Part shown: piece by piece, positions 1 to 7,443 of the stretch | How positions within the stretch are numbered: position 1 is the first letter of the stretch | Layout of the letters: every line of letters starts with the position of its first letter | NCBI GenBank assembly: GCA_029287965.1 | Contig: JARFQC010000007.1 | Coordinates: 1 to 7,516 of the forward strand | Length of the DNA: 7,516 bases | Reading direction: 5' to 3' | Source: Arenicellales bacterium | Lineage (GTDB): Bacteria; Pseudomonadota; Gammaproteobacteria; BMS3Bbin11 | Position numbers and translations under genes: made by a program | Notes under the pieces: generated by a model | What the model saw: only the letters and a program-made list of their open reading frames with translations | Told to the model about the DNA's origin: nothing | The model's database searches: none

Positions 1-19
1 AGCCTCCTGCTAAGTAGCA

Positions 20-2353
20 ATGAAAACATTCCTGCGCATCCTGCTGTTCATCGCGACCCTGCTCTTGTTTCTTCTTGGAGCCGGCGTCATCGCATTGAAG
101 CTCGGCATACAGATCGATAATTTCAGGCTATCGAATATCGAAGTCGAGCAATTTGATCTGCAATGGAATAACCGGCTGCAGGCACAGGTTGGCAGCGTCA
201 CCGTCCACCCTTCACACAAGGCTTCAGACGGAAAATTTGACATTAAGCAGGTGCGTAACGCCCTGCACATACTCGAGTTACTGGAAAACGGCTTCAGTAC
301 AATTCACGTAGAAAAGATCCAGGCCGGTCCGCTTGTTGCCAGCCTTGATTATCACCATGCAGACGGCGGAAAAATCACTGCCAGATCACCCCTGTTCAGC
401 CTCGACGCCATACTTACCCGCACCGGCGATACGCTGGTCGCAGACATCAGCCGACTTGTCGCTGACGAGTATAAAAGCCACCTGGCTGGAGAAGTCACCA
501 TAGATGTCTACAAGGCCACGCTGACAGCCACACTCGATATCATGCTTGCCGAGACCCTGCCGCTGACGATGACGGTAAACGCCGATACGGACCGGGTTGA
601 ATTCTCCGGCAAGGGCAAACAGCCAGCGGCGAGCATTGCACCCATCGTCGGCTTATTCAATCTCGGCCCGACCATTGCACCGTGGATTGACGAGTACCTG
701 GTTGGCAGTGCATTCACCCTCAAGACCGTTAGCGGCACGGTGCCTTATGATAACCCGACGGCAATTCTGCACACGCTTCATGCAATAGCCGTGGTGGACG
801 ATACGCAGTACACCTTCGAACAGGGACTGGCGCCCATCAAGGCGAAAGTGACAACGGTTGAGTTTATCGATGCCGTGCTCAAGATTAATCCTGAGGATGC
901 AACGTTTTATGGTCAGGATGCAGGCGACAGTCACCTGGACATCGACTTCAATGACAACAAGGCCATTCTTACCGCCTACATCAAAACATCAGCCCAGGCA
1001 TCAGGCGGTGTATTGAAACTGCTGGAACATTACGCTATTCCCTTCCCTTTCGAGCAGGTGTCTGGTCTGACGGATACCGACCTGACCCTGGCCATCAATC
1101 TGGAAAGCGTGGATATCACTGCTGAAGGGCATTTCAAATCTGCAAACAGCACGTTCAAATACGATAATCAGCTCATCGAAGCCGAGACGCTTGATGTCAG
1201 CCTGAAGAATACTGATATCAGGATAGAGCGCCTGGACTTGAGTCGCGACCGGCAATACAGGGTACGCATCAACGGTGATCTAGACGCGGCCCGGGGTAAG
1301 GGCGACCTGCTGGCCCGGGTGGATCAATTTGCCTTCGTCAGTGACCATGCAACCTTACGCCTGGCCAATCGGGACAATCAACCGCTCGCAATCCGTTACC
1401 GCATGAGGAATGAAGGCGACCAGGTCGATATTGCAGCATCGACCTGGGACACGGGCAACATGCTGGTGGACATAGGCGCGTTCCAGACACCATTTGATCA
1501 CAAGGACTGGACAGGCACCCTGCCTCCGACTCAGGTCAACGTGTCGCCGATGTTAAAGAGCATCGTGTCCGGAACATTCAGCCGGGTGGCACCCTACGCC
1601 CAGCTTGATATCAAGCTGGTCGAACTGACCCATGACGTGTTGCGCCTGGATGCGCCGGATGTCGAATTGCAAGTCGAGGTTGGAGATGACATCAGCATAG
1701 CCTCTTTATCAAACGCCAGGCTGAGCATTGGTGAAACACCCGTTACGCTGTTTCCTTCGAAAGCGACTTACGGCAATCAGAAGCTAGATATCCGGCATAG
1801 CAGGATTGAGCTGGCGGACCGACACAGCAGCATTGTTACCGGCCAGATGGATTTCAATCTGCGCAGCGGACGCTTGCTGCTGGAACAACTCGCCGTCAAT
1901 GACAAATACGGCGATCCCGTGCTGGCCATTGATGCGCCGCTTGAGGTCAAGATTTCTACACCAGGCGATGTAACGCTGATCAATATTACAGACCTTGCCA
2001 CCCGTATTTCCATTGACGGCCAGGGTGCCTGGTCGGCAAACATCAGCAACCTTTCGCCGCTGTACAAGCATTCACCCCTCTTGCAACGTTACCAGTTGCA
2101 AAGCGGCTCGATCATAATCAGGGATCCCGGTCATGAACAGGCCCTGACTTTCGATGCCAGCCTGACCCTACCCCATGCCCTGCTTATAGACGGGGATGAA
2201 CCGATTCTCGACTATACAGTCAGTGGCCGCTACGCCAATGAAACGCTTAATGCGGATATCAACGACAGCGTCCGGATTACGGCAAGTGATTCTGTGACTC
2301 TGACAGCCAACGACATCGGTATCATTATTCCAGTCATCACCAAGCTGGCTTAA
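20..2353 (+). CDS. AsmA/YhdP-like membrane-anchored lipid-transfer protein, N-terminal 777 residues (ends at premature in-frame stop)
   Basis: Seen: an ATG start with in-frame TAA nine bases upstream (11-13), so the frame cannot extend further left; no clear Shine-Dalgarno. Residues about 5-27 form one hydrophobic segment (signal anchor); the rest is a long run of alternating polar/hydrophobic beta-strand-like sequence with no catalytic motif and no cysteine cluster. A notable stretch is YAIPFPFEQVSGLT near residue 338. Family knowledge: this layout is that of AsmA-like proteins (YhdP, TamB, YdbH), anchored in the inner membrane and spanning the periplasm as a beta-groove that moves phospholipids towards the outer membrane. 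I recall the closest look-alikes as YhdP-type (DUF3971/AsmA-like C-terminal) proteins of about 1000 residues, including many from Campylobacterota; this is memory, not a search. Odd: the frame stops at TAA 2351-2353, but the same frame continues open to 3220 and carries the family's C-terminal part, so this product is probably truncated. Lipid transport is inferred; substrate unknown. Confidence 0.75.
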   Translation: MKTFLRILLFIATLLLFLLGAGVIALKLGIQIDNFRLSNIEVEQFDLQWNNRLQAQVGSVTVHPSHKASDGKFDIKQVRNALHILELLENGFSTIHVEKIQAGPLVASLDYHHADGGKITARSPLFSLDAILTRTGDTLVADISRLVADEYKSHLAGEVTIDVYKATLTATLDIMLAETLPLTMTVNADTDRVEFSGKGKQPAASIAPIVGLFNLGPTIAPWIDEYLVGSAFTLKTVSGTVPYDNPTAILHTLHAIAVVDDTQYTFEQGLAPIKAKVTTVEFIDAVLKINPEDATFYGQDAGDSHLDIDFNDNKAILTAYIKTSAQASGGVLKLLEHYAIPFPFEQVSGLTDTDLTLAINLESVDITAEGHFKSANSTFKYDNQLIEAETLDVSLKNTDIRIERLDLSRDRQYRVRINGDLDAARGKGDLLARVDQFAFVSDHATLRLANRDNQPLAIRYRMRNEGDQVDIAASTWDTGNMLVDIGAFQTPFDHKDWTGTLPPTQVNVSPMLKSIVSGTFSRVAPYAQLDIKLVELTHDVLRLDAPDVELQVEVGDDISIASLSNARLSIGETPVTLFPSKATYGNQKLDIRHSRIELADRHSSIVTGQMDFNLRSGRLLLEQLAVNDKYGDPVLAIDAPLEVKISTPGDVTLINITDLATRISIDGQGAWSANISNLSPLYKHSPLLQRYQLQSGSIIIRDPGHEQALTFDASLTLPHALLIDGDEPILDYTVSGRYANETLNADINDSVRITASDSVTLTANDIGIIIPVITKLA
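1600..1619. repeat. Perfect 20-base palindrome inside the AsmA/YhdP-like gene
   Basis: The half-site CCAGCTTGAT is followed directly, without spacer, by its exact reverse complement. It lies in codons for Gln-Leu-Asp-Ile-Lys-Leu. A shorter imperfect dyad of similar sequence at 1940-1951 (CTTGAGGTCAAG) encodes the analogous Leu-Glu-Val-Lys, so the symmetry may be a by-product of codons for recurring beta strands. No function is claimed. Confidence 0.5.
2351..2353 (+). other. Single in-frame TAA interrupting the AsmA/YhdP-like gene (codon 778 of 1066)
   Basis: The codons before it read ...ITKLA and those directly after it, in the same frame, read NLNDQDGKQEK, with no further stop until 3218-3220. 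No insertion or deletion is needed to join the halves. One C-to-T change would turn a CAA glutamine codon into this TAA, which suits the surrounding polar, Gln/Asn/Asp-rich linker. There is no selenocysteine (TGA) or typical leaky TGA-C context. Confidence 0.85.
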
Positions 2354-2476
2354 AACCTGAATGATCAGGATGGCAAACAGGAAAAATCCAGACAGGCAGC
2401 CGCCCTGTCATTAACGCTGAATGCCACAAACAGTTTTCTATGGCTGGGCAGCGAACGCCGTGCGCCGGCTGACAAG

Positions 2477-3220
2477 TTGTCCGCCAGCCTTGAAAAAGGC
2501 GTCATCAACGCTGAACTTGTCTATGGGGACGGCACGCTCCACCTGGAGTACAAGGACGATAATGTCTCGCTCGTGGGCGCAAACCTGGGAAAAAGCTTTC
2601 TCAATGACCTAATCACCCTGGCAGATTTTGACAGGGGTACCATGGAAATTCATGTCTCCGGCAACGTTGATGATTTAACGGGTGCTGTCAACATCAACGA
2701 TACGATCATCAAGAACTACAAGACGTTGAACAATATACTCGCCTTTATCAACACGGTGCCTGCGCTGCTTACTTTCAGAGTGCCGGACTACAACAGCAAA
2801 GGTTTGCCTGCCAGGGAAATTTCCCTCGGGTTTCACTATGGCAAGGGCGTACTGGATATCAAATCGCTGACGATTGATTCCTCCGCGCTGGACTTGCGCG
2901 GTGAAGGCAGTGCCGATTTCAATAACGATACCATCAGCATGAAATTCAACCTGATTACCGGGGCGGGAAAAAATACACGACGCATACCGTTGCTGGGATA
3001 TGTTCTGTCAGGTGACAAATCTTCACCTTCCATCACTGTTACAGTCAATGGCGACCTGCAGGACCCGACTGTGAAGAACACCGCATTCAAGGAAGTAACG
3101 ACTTATCCATTCCAGGTCCTGAAGAACACCGTTACGCTGCCCAGTCACCTGGTAAAGAAAGTCAGTAAAACTCCGGAATCAAAAGTGGCTGACGAAGAAA
3201 CCACTACTAAAGAAAACTGA
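2477..3220 (+). CDS. AsmA/YhdP-like protein, C-terminal part, separated from its N-terminal part by an in-frame stop
   Basis: The coding sequence really resumes at 2354, immediately after the TAA. The first possible restart codon is TTG at 2477, without a recognisable ribosome binding site; the first in-frame ATG is at 2642. There is no signal peptide or membrane anchor, which a periplasmic protein would need, so it is unlikely to be an independent gene. In the numbering of the joined 1066-codon frame it holds NTVPALLTF (911-919), followed by a P-Y-G-rich turn, and IPLLGYVLSGD (989-999), then a pattern of the form TVNGDLQDPTV. As I recall, these are the best conserved blocks of the C-terminal domain in YhdP/AsmA-like proteins. 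The last 20 residues are a charged Lys/Glu/Thr tail. The end lies 5 bases from the stop codon of the convergent ccmI. It is best read as the 3' portion of a broken gene; read-through or a sequence error would restore the whole protein. Confidence 0.65.
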   Translation: MSASLEKGVINAELVYGDGTLHLEYKDDNVSLVGANLGKSFLNDLITLADFDRGTMEIHVSGNVDDLTGAVNINDTIIKNYKTLNNILAFINTVPALLTFRVPDYNSKGLPAREISLGFHYGKGVLDIKSLTIDSSALDLRGEGSADFNNDTISMKFNLITGAGKNTRRIPLLGYVLSGDKSSPSITVTVNGDLQDPTVKNTAFKEVTTYPFQVLKNTVTLPSHLVKKVSKTPESKVADEETTTKEN

Positions 3221-3225
3221 CAGTC

Positions 3226-4488
3226 TTAAGGTATCCGTTGGTTGATGACCAGGCTGACCGACTTGTCGTAACCCGGGCGTACCGTAACGGAATCGCTCTG
3301 CATGTCACCGGAGGCTGCCATGGGCTGACCGCTCCTGGTAATGCGCGCCGTGATAGTGAGTTCTGCATACTGCGAAAGTTTATCCCCGGACCTGAGCATG
3401 ACTGTGTCATCGAGGGTGATCGCTGCAGGCAAATCGCCAGCTGTGCCCTTGACGGCTGCAAGCGGCATCGGCGGGCCTTCAGTAGCACGGGCAAAAACAA
3501 ACAGGGTATCGGACGACTCAAGGCTTGCCTGCAATGACGGGTCAACGCTAACAGCCACACCGATCGCCACGGCCGGTACGGTATCCGGCAATTGAACATC
3601 GGGCACATCAGGCAGATCGACCCCTGCCTCACGCGCAGCGACACGTACTTCCTGTATTTGTTCATCCAGCTGCTGCAGCAGTTCGGGCTTGTCACCCAAC
3701 TGGACTGATGCACGTTCGTAATAACTCAGCGCTGCGGCATACTCGCTGACTTCAACAGACCCCCGACCAGCCAGCCACAGAGCTGTTGCGTTGTCCGGAT
3801 CCAGTTCCAGCGCCTGGAGTACCAGTTCCATGGGTTGGCCAGCTATTTTTCCGTCTTGTGACATTGCCAGCACATCTGCAAGTACGACCAGTGCCGTGGG
3901 ATGATTATCCGTGATCCTGGCCAGGGTACGATAGGCATCCGCAGCATCATTGTATCTGCCGGCGGACGCATACATACGACCCAGCATGAACCATGCATCA
4001 GGATCGTCAGGAGTGTCCTTGATGCGTTGCTCCAGCATGGCTGTGAGTTCTTCAGCGCTGGGCGCTTCTTCGTTTTGCACCTGGGCGTGGGGATTGGAAG
4101 CGCCAGCCACTGTAGTAGCCGTATCAATGTACTGCGGTGAACCCAGGTAGAGATACATGCCTACTGCCATGACCGGCACGCCTATACCGGCAACCAGCAG
4201 GCCCAGTTTCCCGTACTTCGCCGGCGTTGCCCGCGCCTGCGCATCGGCTGCAGCGATGTCGTCGAGCAGGGTTTGTTCCAGTTCCAGCTTTTCCTGCTCG
4301 AAGGTCTGTGCGTCTATGGTGCCGCCCGCGAGTTGCGACTCGAGTTCGCTCATGCGTTCCTTCGCAATCGCGACATTCTGCTCCCGGTTGCCATCCAGGG
4401 ACGGTGCCGTTTTGCGCAGCAGGGTGAAAGCCAGCACGAGCAGACCGCCGAGAGTCATCAATGCGGCGAGGATCCAGAAAACAGTCAT
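3226..4488 (-). CDS. ccmI: CcmI, apocytochrome c chaperone of the cytochrome c maturation system
   Basis: Role (family knowledge): inner-membrane protein that binds the C-terminal helix of apocytochromes c through its periplasmic TPR domain and hands them to the CcmF/CcmH haem ligase. Seen in the 420 residues: membrane segment 1 at about 3-24; a charged cytoplasmic, coiled-coil-like loop at 33-88 (rich in Glu, Gln, Leu); membrane segment 2 at about 94-115; TPR-like helices at about 145-265, including the W-x-x-L-G-R-x-Y and A-x-x-A-Y patterns near 166-187; then a C-terminal beta domain from about 305 with the family pattern TLFVFARATEGPPMPLAAVK (328-347) and a late GD motif near 394. The ATG overlaps the ccmH stop by 4 bases (ATGA), with a GGAG at 4497-4500, eight bases upstream. 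It is the last gene of the operon. In E. coli this module is fused to CcmH; here it is separate and full length. Confidence 0.95.
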   Translation of the reverse strand: MTVFWILAALMTLGGLLVLAFTLLRKTAPSLDGNREQNVAIAKERMSELESQLAGGTIDAQTFEQEKLELEQTLLDDIAAADAQARATPAKYGKLGLLVAGIGVPVMAVGMYLYLGSPQYIDTATTVAGASNPHAQVQNEEAPSAEELTAMLEQRIKDTPDDPDAWFMLGRMYASAGRYNDAADAYRTLARITDNHPTALVVLADVLAMSQDGKIAGQPMELVLQALELDPDNATALWLAGRGSVEVSEYAAALSYYERASVQLGDKPELLQQLDEQIQEVRVAAREAGVDLPDVPDVQLPDTVPAVAIGVAVSVDPSLQASLESSDTLFVFARATEGPPMPLAAVKGTAGDLPAAITLDDTVMLRSGDKLSQYAELTITARITRSGQPMAASGDMQSDSVTVRPGYDKSVSLVINQRIP

Positions 4489-4937
4489 TCGTCACGCTCC
4501 AGTAATTGCTCCGCCCGCTTCCGTTCTTCACTGGACAGGCCGTCGCTTGCTGCGACTGGCTTGCGCCGTATGAAGCGCATCAGGACAAACACGCCAATCA
4601 GCAGAATGATGAACGGTCCCACCCACAGCAGCAGTGTGTTGGTTTGCAGGCGCGGGCGATAGAGGACGAAATCACCGTAACGCTGCGACATGTAATCAAG
4701 CACGAATTCTTCGTCTTTACCCTGCTGGACCATGTCGTAGGTCTTGCGGCGCAGGTCCTGGGCAAGCTCGGCATTGGAATCCGCGATGTCCTGGTTCTGG
4801 CACACCGTGCAACGCAGTTCCTTGATCAGTTTCTTGTAGAGTATTTCCTTATTCGGGTCGTCGAACTCATAGGCGTCGATGTCGGCAAGCAGACTGACAG
4901 GAAGTATCAGTAAGACAGTCAATATGAAACGCATCAT
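4485..4937 (-). CDS. ccmH: CcmH, thiol-reducing subunit of the cytochrome c haem lyase complex
   Basis: Role (family knowledge): membrane-anchored periplasmic thioredox protein that, with CcmG, keeps the CXXCH cysteines of apocytochrome c reduced or resolves mixed disulfides, acting together with CcmF and CcmI. Seen in the 150 residues: a signal peptide at about 1-18 with likely cleavage after Leu-Leu-Ala; the signature LRCTVCQNQ at 41-49 with redox cysteines C43 and C46, inside a predicted three-helix bundle (about 28-90); one membrane segment at about 101-121 followed by the positive motif RFIRRK; and a short acidic/basic cytoplasmic tail. Two consecutive ATG codons lie at the start; the first was chosen because it forms a 4-base ATGA overlap with the ccmG stop, matching the other junctions. 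Upstream purine-rich GGGAG and AAGGG stretches lie at 4941-4952. The length fits a stand-alone CcmH rather than the longer E. coli CcmH-CcmI fusion. Confidence 0.96.
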   Translation of the reverse strand: MMRFILTVLLILPVSLLADIDAYEFDDPNKEILYKKLIKELRCTVCQNQDIADSNAELAQDLRRKTYDMVQQGKDEEFVLDYMSQRYGDFVLYRPRLQTNTLLLWVGPFIILLIGVFVLMRFIRRKPVAASDGLSSEERKRAEQLLERDE

Positions 4938-5482
4938 GCGCCCTTGTCTCCCGGTACAGCGGCCTTGAGCTCCAGGACCAGTGGCAGAATGGTGTTCTCG
5001 ATAATCTCGTCCGTGACGGGGCCGACCTGCTTGTGACGGACGATACCTTCATGATCGATAACAAAGGTTTCAGGCACACCGTATACACCCCAGTCGATAC
5101 CGGCATCGCCCTTGTAGTCGATCAGGCTGGCTTCATATGGGTCACCCAGCTGTCTCAACCAGGCCAGCGCATCGGCTCGTTCATCCTTGTAGTTGAGGCC
5201 GTAAACGGGTGCCGCGCCGCGGGCGACAAACCGCTTCACCACATCATGCTCGGCCCGACAGGACACGCACCATGACGCCCATACGTTGAGCAACCAGACC
5301 TTGCCCTGCAAATCCTTTACCGACACTGATTTCTCCGGGTTGTGCAAATCCGGCAGGTTGAAATCGGGTGCTGGCTTACCAATGAAAGGTGATGGTATAT
5401 GCTTCGGATCGAGCTTGAGGCCGACAGCAAGGAAAGCGACGATGACAATAAAAATGCCGAGCGGCAGCAGGTAGCGTGTCAT
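4934..5482 (-). CDS. ccmG: CcmG (DsbE), periplasmic thiol:disulfide oxidoreductase for cytochrome c maturation
   Basis: Role (family knowledge): membrane-tethered thioredoxin-fold reductant, re-reduced by DsbD/CcdA, that reduces disulfides in apocytochrome c or CcmH before haem ligation. Seen in the 182 residues: an uncleaved N-terminal membrane anchor at about 4-23; the family segment P-x-P-x-F-x-G-x-x-AP-x-F-x-L-P-x-L at about 30-46; the active site WASWCVSCRAEH at 68-79 with C72 and C75; and a cis-proline loop YGVPETF at 134-140 with P137. The Cys-Val-Ser-Cys spacer differs from E. coli CcmG (Cys-Pro-Thr-Cys), but from memory it is common in Pseudomonas-type CcmG proteins. The ATG overlaps the ccmF stop by 4 bases, and an AGGAG at 5490-5494 lies seven bases upstream, the best ribosome binding site in the operon. 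It is full length for the family. Confidence 0.97.
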   Translation of the reverse strand: MTRYLLPLGIFIVIVAFLAVGLKLDPKHIPSPFIGKPAPDFNLPDLHNPEKSVSVKDLQGKVWLLNVWASWCVSCRAEHDVVKRFVARGAAPVYGLNYKDERADALAWLRQLGDPYEASLIDYKGDAGIDWGVYGVPETFVIDHEGIVRHKQVGPVTDEIIENTILPLVLELKAAVPGDKGA

Positions 5483-7443
5483 GCAACAGCTCCTGCCGTT
5501 GCAGCTTCAGCTTTCCTGCGTCTGCGGGACATCATTCTGTAACGCCGGTCGGACGCCGCCAGTATGCCGCCCAGTGACATGATCAGGGCACCTAACCATA
5601 TCCAGCGTATATAGGGTTTATGGTAAACACGTACACTCCATGCCCCGTCACTGCCCAGCGGTTCACCCAGCGCAACGAACAGGTCACGGGTCAGGCCCGC
5701 ATCGATGGCCGCTTCGGTCATGGGCATTTTCTGCACCAGGTAGATGCGTTTCTCAGGGTGCAGGCTTGCGATGTCCTGACCCTCCCGGGTTACCGTGACG
5801 TCCCCGCGACTGGCCTCGTAGTTCGCACCCTGTGTAACCGCCACACCGTTGAACGTGAAATCGTAACCGCCGAGTTCATAGGTCTGCCCCGGCTCGAGAC
5901 GCAGATCCTTCTCGGTGCTGTAGATGGATGTCAGGGTGATGCCGACAATGAATACAGCGATGCCGATATGCCCGAGTGACATGCCCCAGAAGGCCGGTGC
6001 AACTTTCAGCAGGCTGCGTCCGCGGGCCTGTTCCAGCAGGCTACGGACAGTAGTCAGGAACACCCAGAACGCCAGCACCATGCCCAGTGCCGCGCGCCAG
6101 TCGAAATGGCTCATCAGCAGGAGCGGATAGACGCTGCCGGCTACCAGGCTGAGGATCAATGGCAGCCTGAGCAGCGGCCAGAGCCGTTCCGCACTGTCAC
6201 GCTTCCACCGGGTTGACGCACCGATGCCGATTAAAACGGCCAGGGGTATGGTCAGCGGGATAAATACGCTGTTGAAGTACGGCGGACCAACCGAAATCTT
6301 GCCAAGCCCCAGCGCATCGATCAGCAGTGGATAGAGTGTCCCGAGCAACACACTGCAAGCAGCGACCACCAGGACGACATTGTTCAGCAGCAGGGCCGTC
6401 TCACGTGAAAAGGTATCAAAACTGACATAACTGCGAATTTTCGTTGCGCGCCAGGAGTAGAGCAGCAAAGAACCGCCCACGACGACGGACAGGAAAATCA
6501 GGATAAAGACGCCCCGGGTCGGGTCAGTAGCGAACGCGTGCACCGAGGTCAGCACGCCTGAGCGCACCAGGAATGTCCCCAGTAGGCTCAACGAGAAGGT
6601 AAAGATGGCCAGTAGTACTGTCCATGCCTTGAACGCGCCACGTTTCTCGGTGACAGCCAGCGAGTGAATCAGTGCGGTACCGACCAGCCACGGCATGAAC
6701 GAGGCATTTTCGACCGGGTCCCAGAACCACCAGCCGCCCCAGCCGAGTTCGTAGTAGGCCCACCAGGAGCCCAGCGCGATACCGAGGGTCAGAAACACCC
6801 AGGCGGCGAGCGTCCACGGGCGTGACCAGCGTGCCCATGCCGCGTCAAGCTGTCCGCCGAGCATGGCCGCCAGGGCAAAGGCGAAAGGTACGGCGAACCC
6901 GACGTAGCCCATGTACAGCATGGGGGGATGTATCGCCAGGCCCGGATCCTGCAGGAGCGGATTGAGGTCCCGCCCTTCCAGCGGCGCCGGGACGATGCGC
7001 TCGAACGGGTTGGAAGTCAGCAGCATGAAGAGCAGGAAGCCGATGCCAACGAGGCCGAGTATGCCCAGCACCCGGGCAAGCATTACGTCGGGTATTCCGC
7101 GGCTGAACCAGCTTACTGCACCTGCCCACAGCGACAGCACTAGCGCCCAGAGCAGCAGCGATCCCTCGTGTGCACCCCAGACGCCGGATATCAGGTAGAT
7201 GACCGGCAGGCGCGTATTGGAGTGCTGGGCAACATAGGTAACCGAAAAATCATGAACCAGGAAGCTCCAGGTCAGGCATCCGTAGGCTATCGCGGTAAAC
7301 AGCAGTTGCATGCGCGCAGCGGGCTTGGCAACGCCCACCCAGGAGGCAATGCCCAGCTGTGCGCCGGCTAAGGGAATGAAGGCCTGAACCACCGAGAAAC
7401 ACAGGGCCAGGATAAGCGCGAAATGACCGAGTTCAGGAATCAC
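5479..7443 (-). CDS. ccmF: CcmF, haem lyase membrane subunit of cytochrome c maturation System I
   Basis: Role (family knowledge): polytopic inner-membrane protein that receives haem from holo-CcmE and, with CcmH and CcmI, joins it to apocytochrome c in the periplasm. Seen in the 654 residues (E. coli about 647): many membrane helices; the WWD haem-binding signature WGGWWFWDPVENASFMPWL at 235-253; and four conserved histidines, H172 and H302 in periplasmic loops (WWD-haem ligands) and H260 and H492 in membrane helices (haem b ligands), within one residue of the E. coli numbering. A C-terminal periplasmic domain spans about 505-612, followed by a last membrane helix at about 612-630 and a basic tail (RRYRMMSRRRRK). 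The start is GTG at 7441-7443, overlapping the ccmE stop as GTGA; the resulting N-terminus MIPELGHFALILAL is typical of the family, which supports this start over later codons. The upstream ribosome binding site is weak, as expected for a coupled start. All key residues are present. Confidence 0.98.
   Translation of the reverse strand: MIPELGHFALILALCFSVVQAFIPLAGAQLGIASWVGVAKPAARMQLLFTAIAYGCLTWSFLVHDFSVTYVAQHSNTRLPVIYLISGVWGAHEGSLLLWALVLSLWAGAVSWFSRGIPDVMLARVLGILGLVGIGFLLFMLLTSNPFERIVPAPLEGRDLNPLLQDPGLAIHPPMLYMGYVGFAVPFAFALAAMLGGQLDAAWARWSRPWTLAAWVFLTLGIALGSWWAYYELGWGGWWFWDPVENASFMPWLVGTALIHSLAVTEKRGAFKAWTVLLAIFTFSLSLLGTFLVRSGVLTSVHAFATDPTRGVFILIFLSVVVGGSLLLYSWRATKIRSYVSFDTFSRETALLLNNVVLVVAACSVLLGTLYPLLIDALGLGKISVGPPYFNSVFIPLTIPLAVLIGIGASTRWKRDSAERLWPLLRLPLILSLVAGSVYPLLLMSHFDWRAALGMVLAFWVFLTTVRSLLEQARGRSLLKVAPAFWGMSLGHIGIAVFIVGITLTSIYSTEKDLRLEPGQTYELGGYDFTFNGVAVTQGANYEASRGDVTVTREGQDIASLHPEKRIYLVQKMPMTEAAIDAGLTRDLFVALGEPLGSDGAWSVRVYHKPYIRWIWLGALIMSLGGILAASDRRYRMMSRRRRKAEAATAGAVA

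Noticed and set aside
1..19. Stops TAA at 11-13 and TAG at 15-17 as the end of an upstream gene
   Set aside because: Only a handful of codons are visible, so neither a frame nor a product can be supported.
71..75. CcmG active site Cys-Val-Ser-Cys (residues 72-75 of the gene at 4934-5482) as an unusual variant
   Set aside because: The given positions are protein residues. This spacer differs from E. coli but, as far as I recall, is common in other gammaproteobacterial CcmG proteins, so it is not noteworthy.
2813..2826. 14-base palindrome AGGGAAATTTCCCT
   Set aside because: About 0.5 such perfect palindromes are expected by chance in a window of this size; no flanking structure.
2477..3220. 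Independent downstream gene starting at TTG 2477
   Set aside because: It has no ribosome binding site and no export signal, it is in the same frame as the upstream part, and the coding pattern already resumes at 2354; it is the continuation of a broken gene, even though it is listed as its own segment.
3212..3232. Possible terminator hairpin around ACTGACAGT between the convergent stops
   Set aside because: The stem is only 3-4 base pairs with a loop of 1-3 bases; the T-rich stretch on the minus strand is codon content of the opposite gene. Too weak to call.
3207..3713. Long overlapping open frames inside ccmI and ccmF on both strands
   Set aside because: They are out-of-frame shadows of clearly identified ccm genes; their translations show no recognisable domain.
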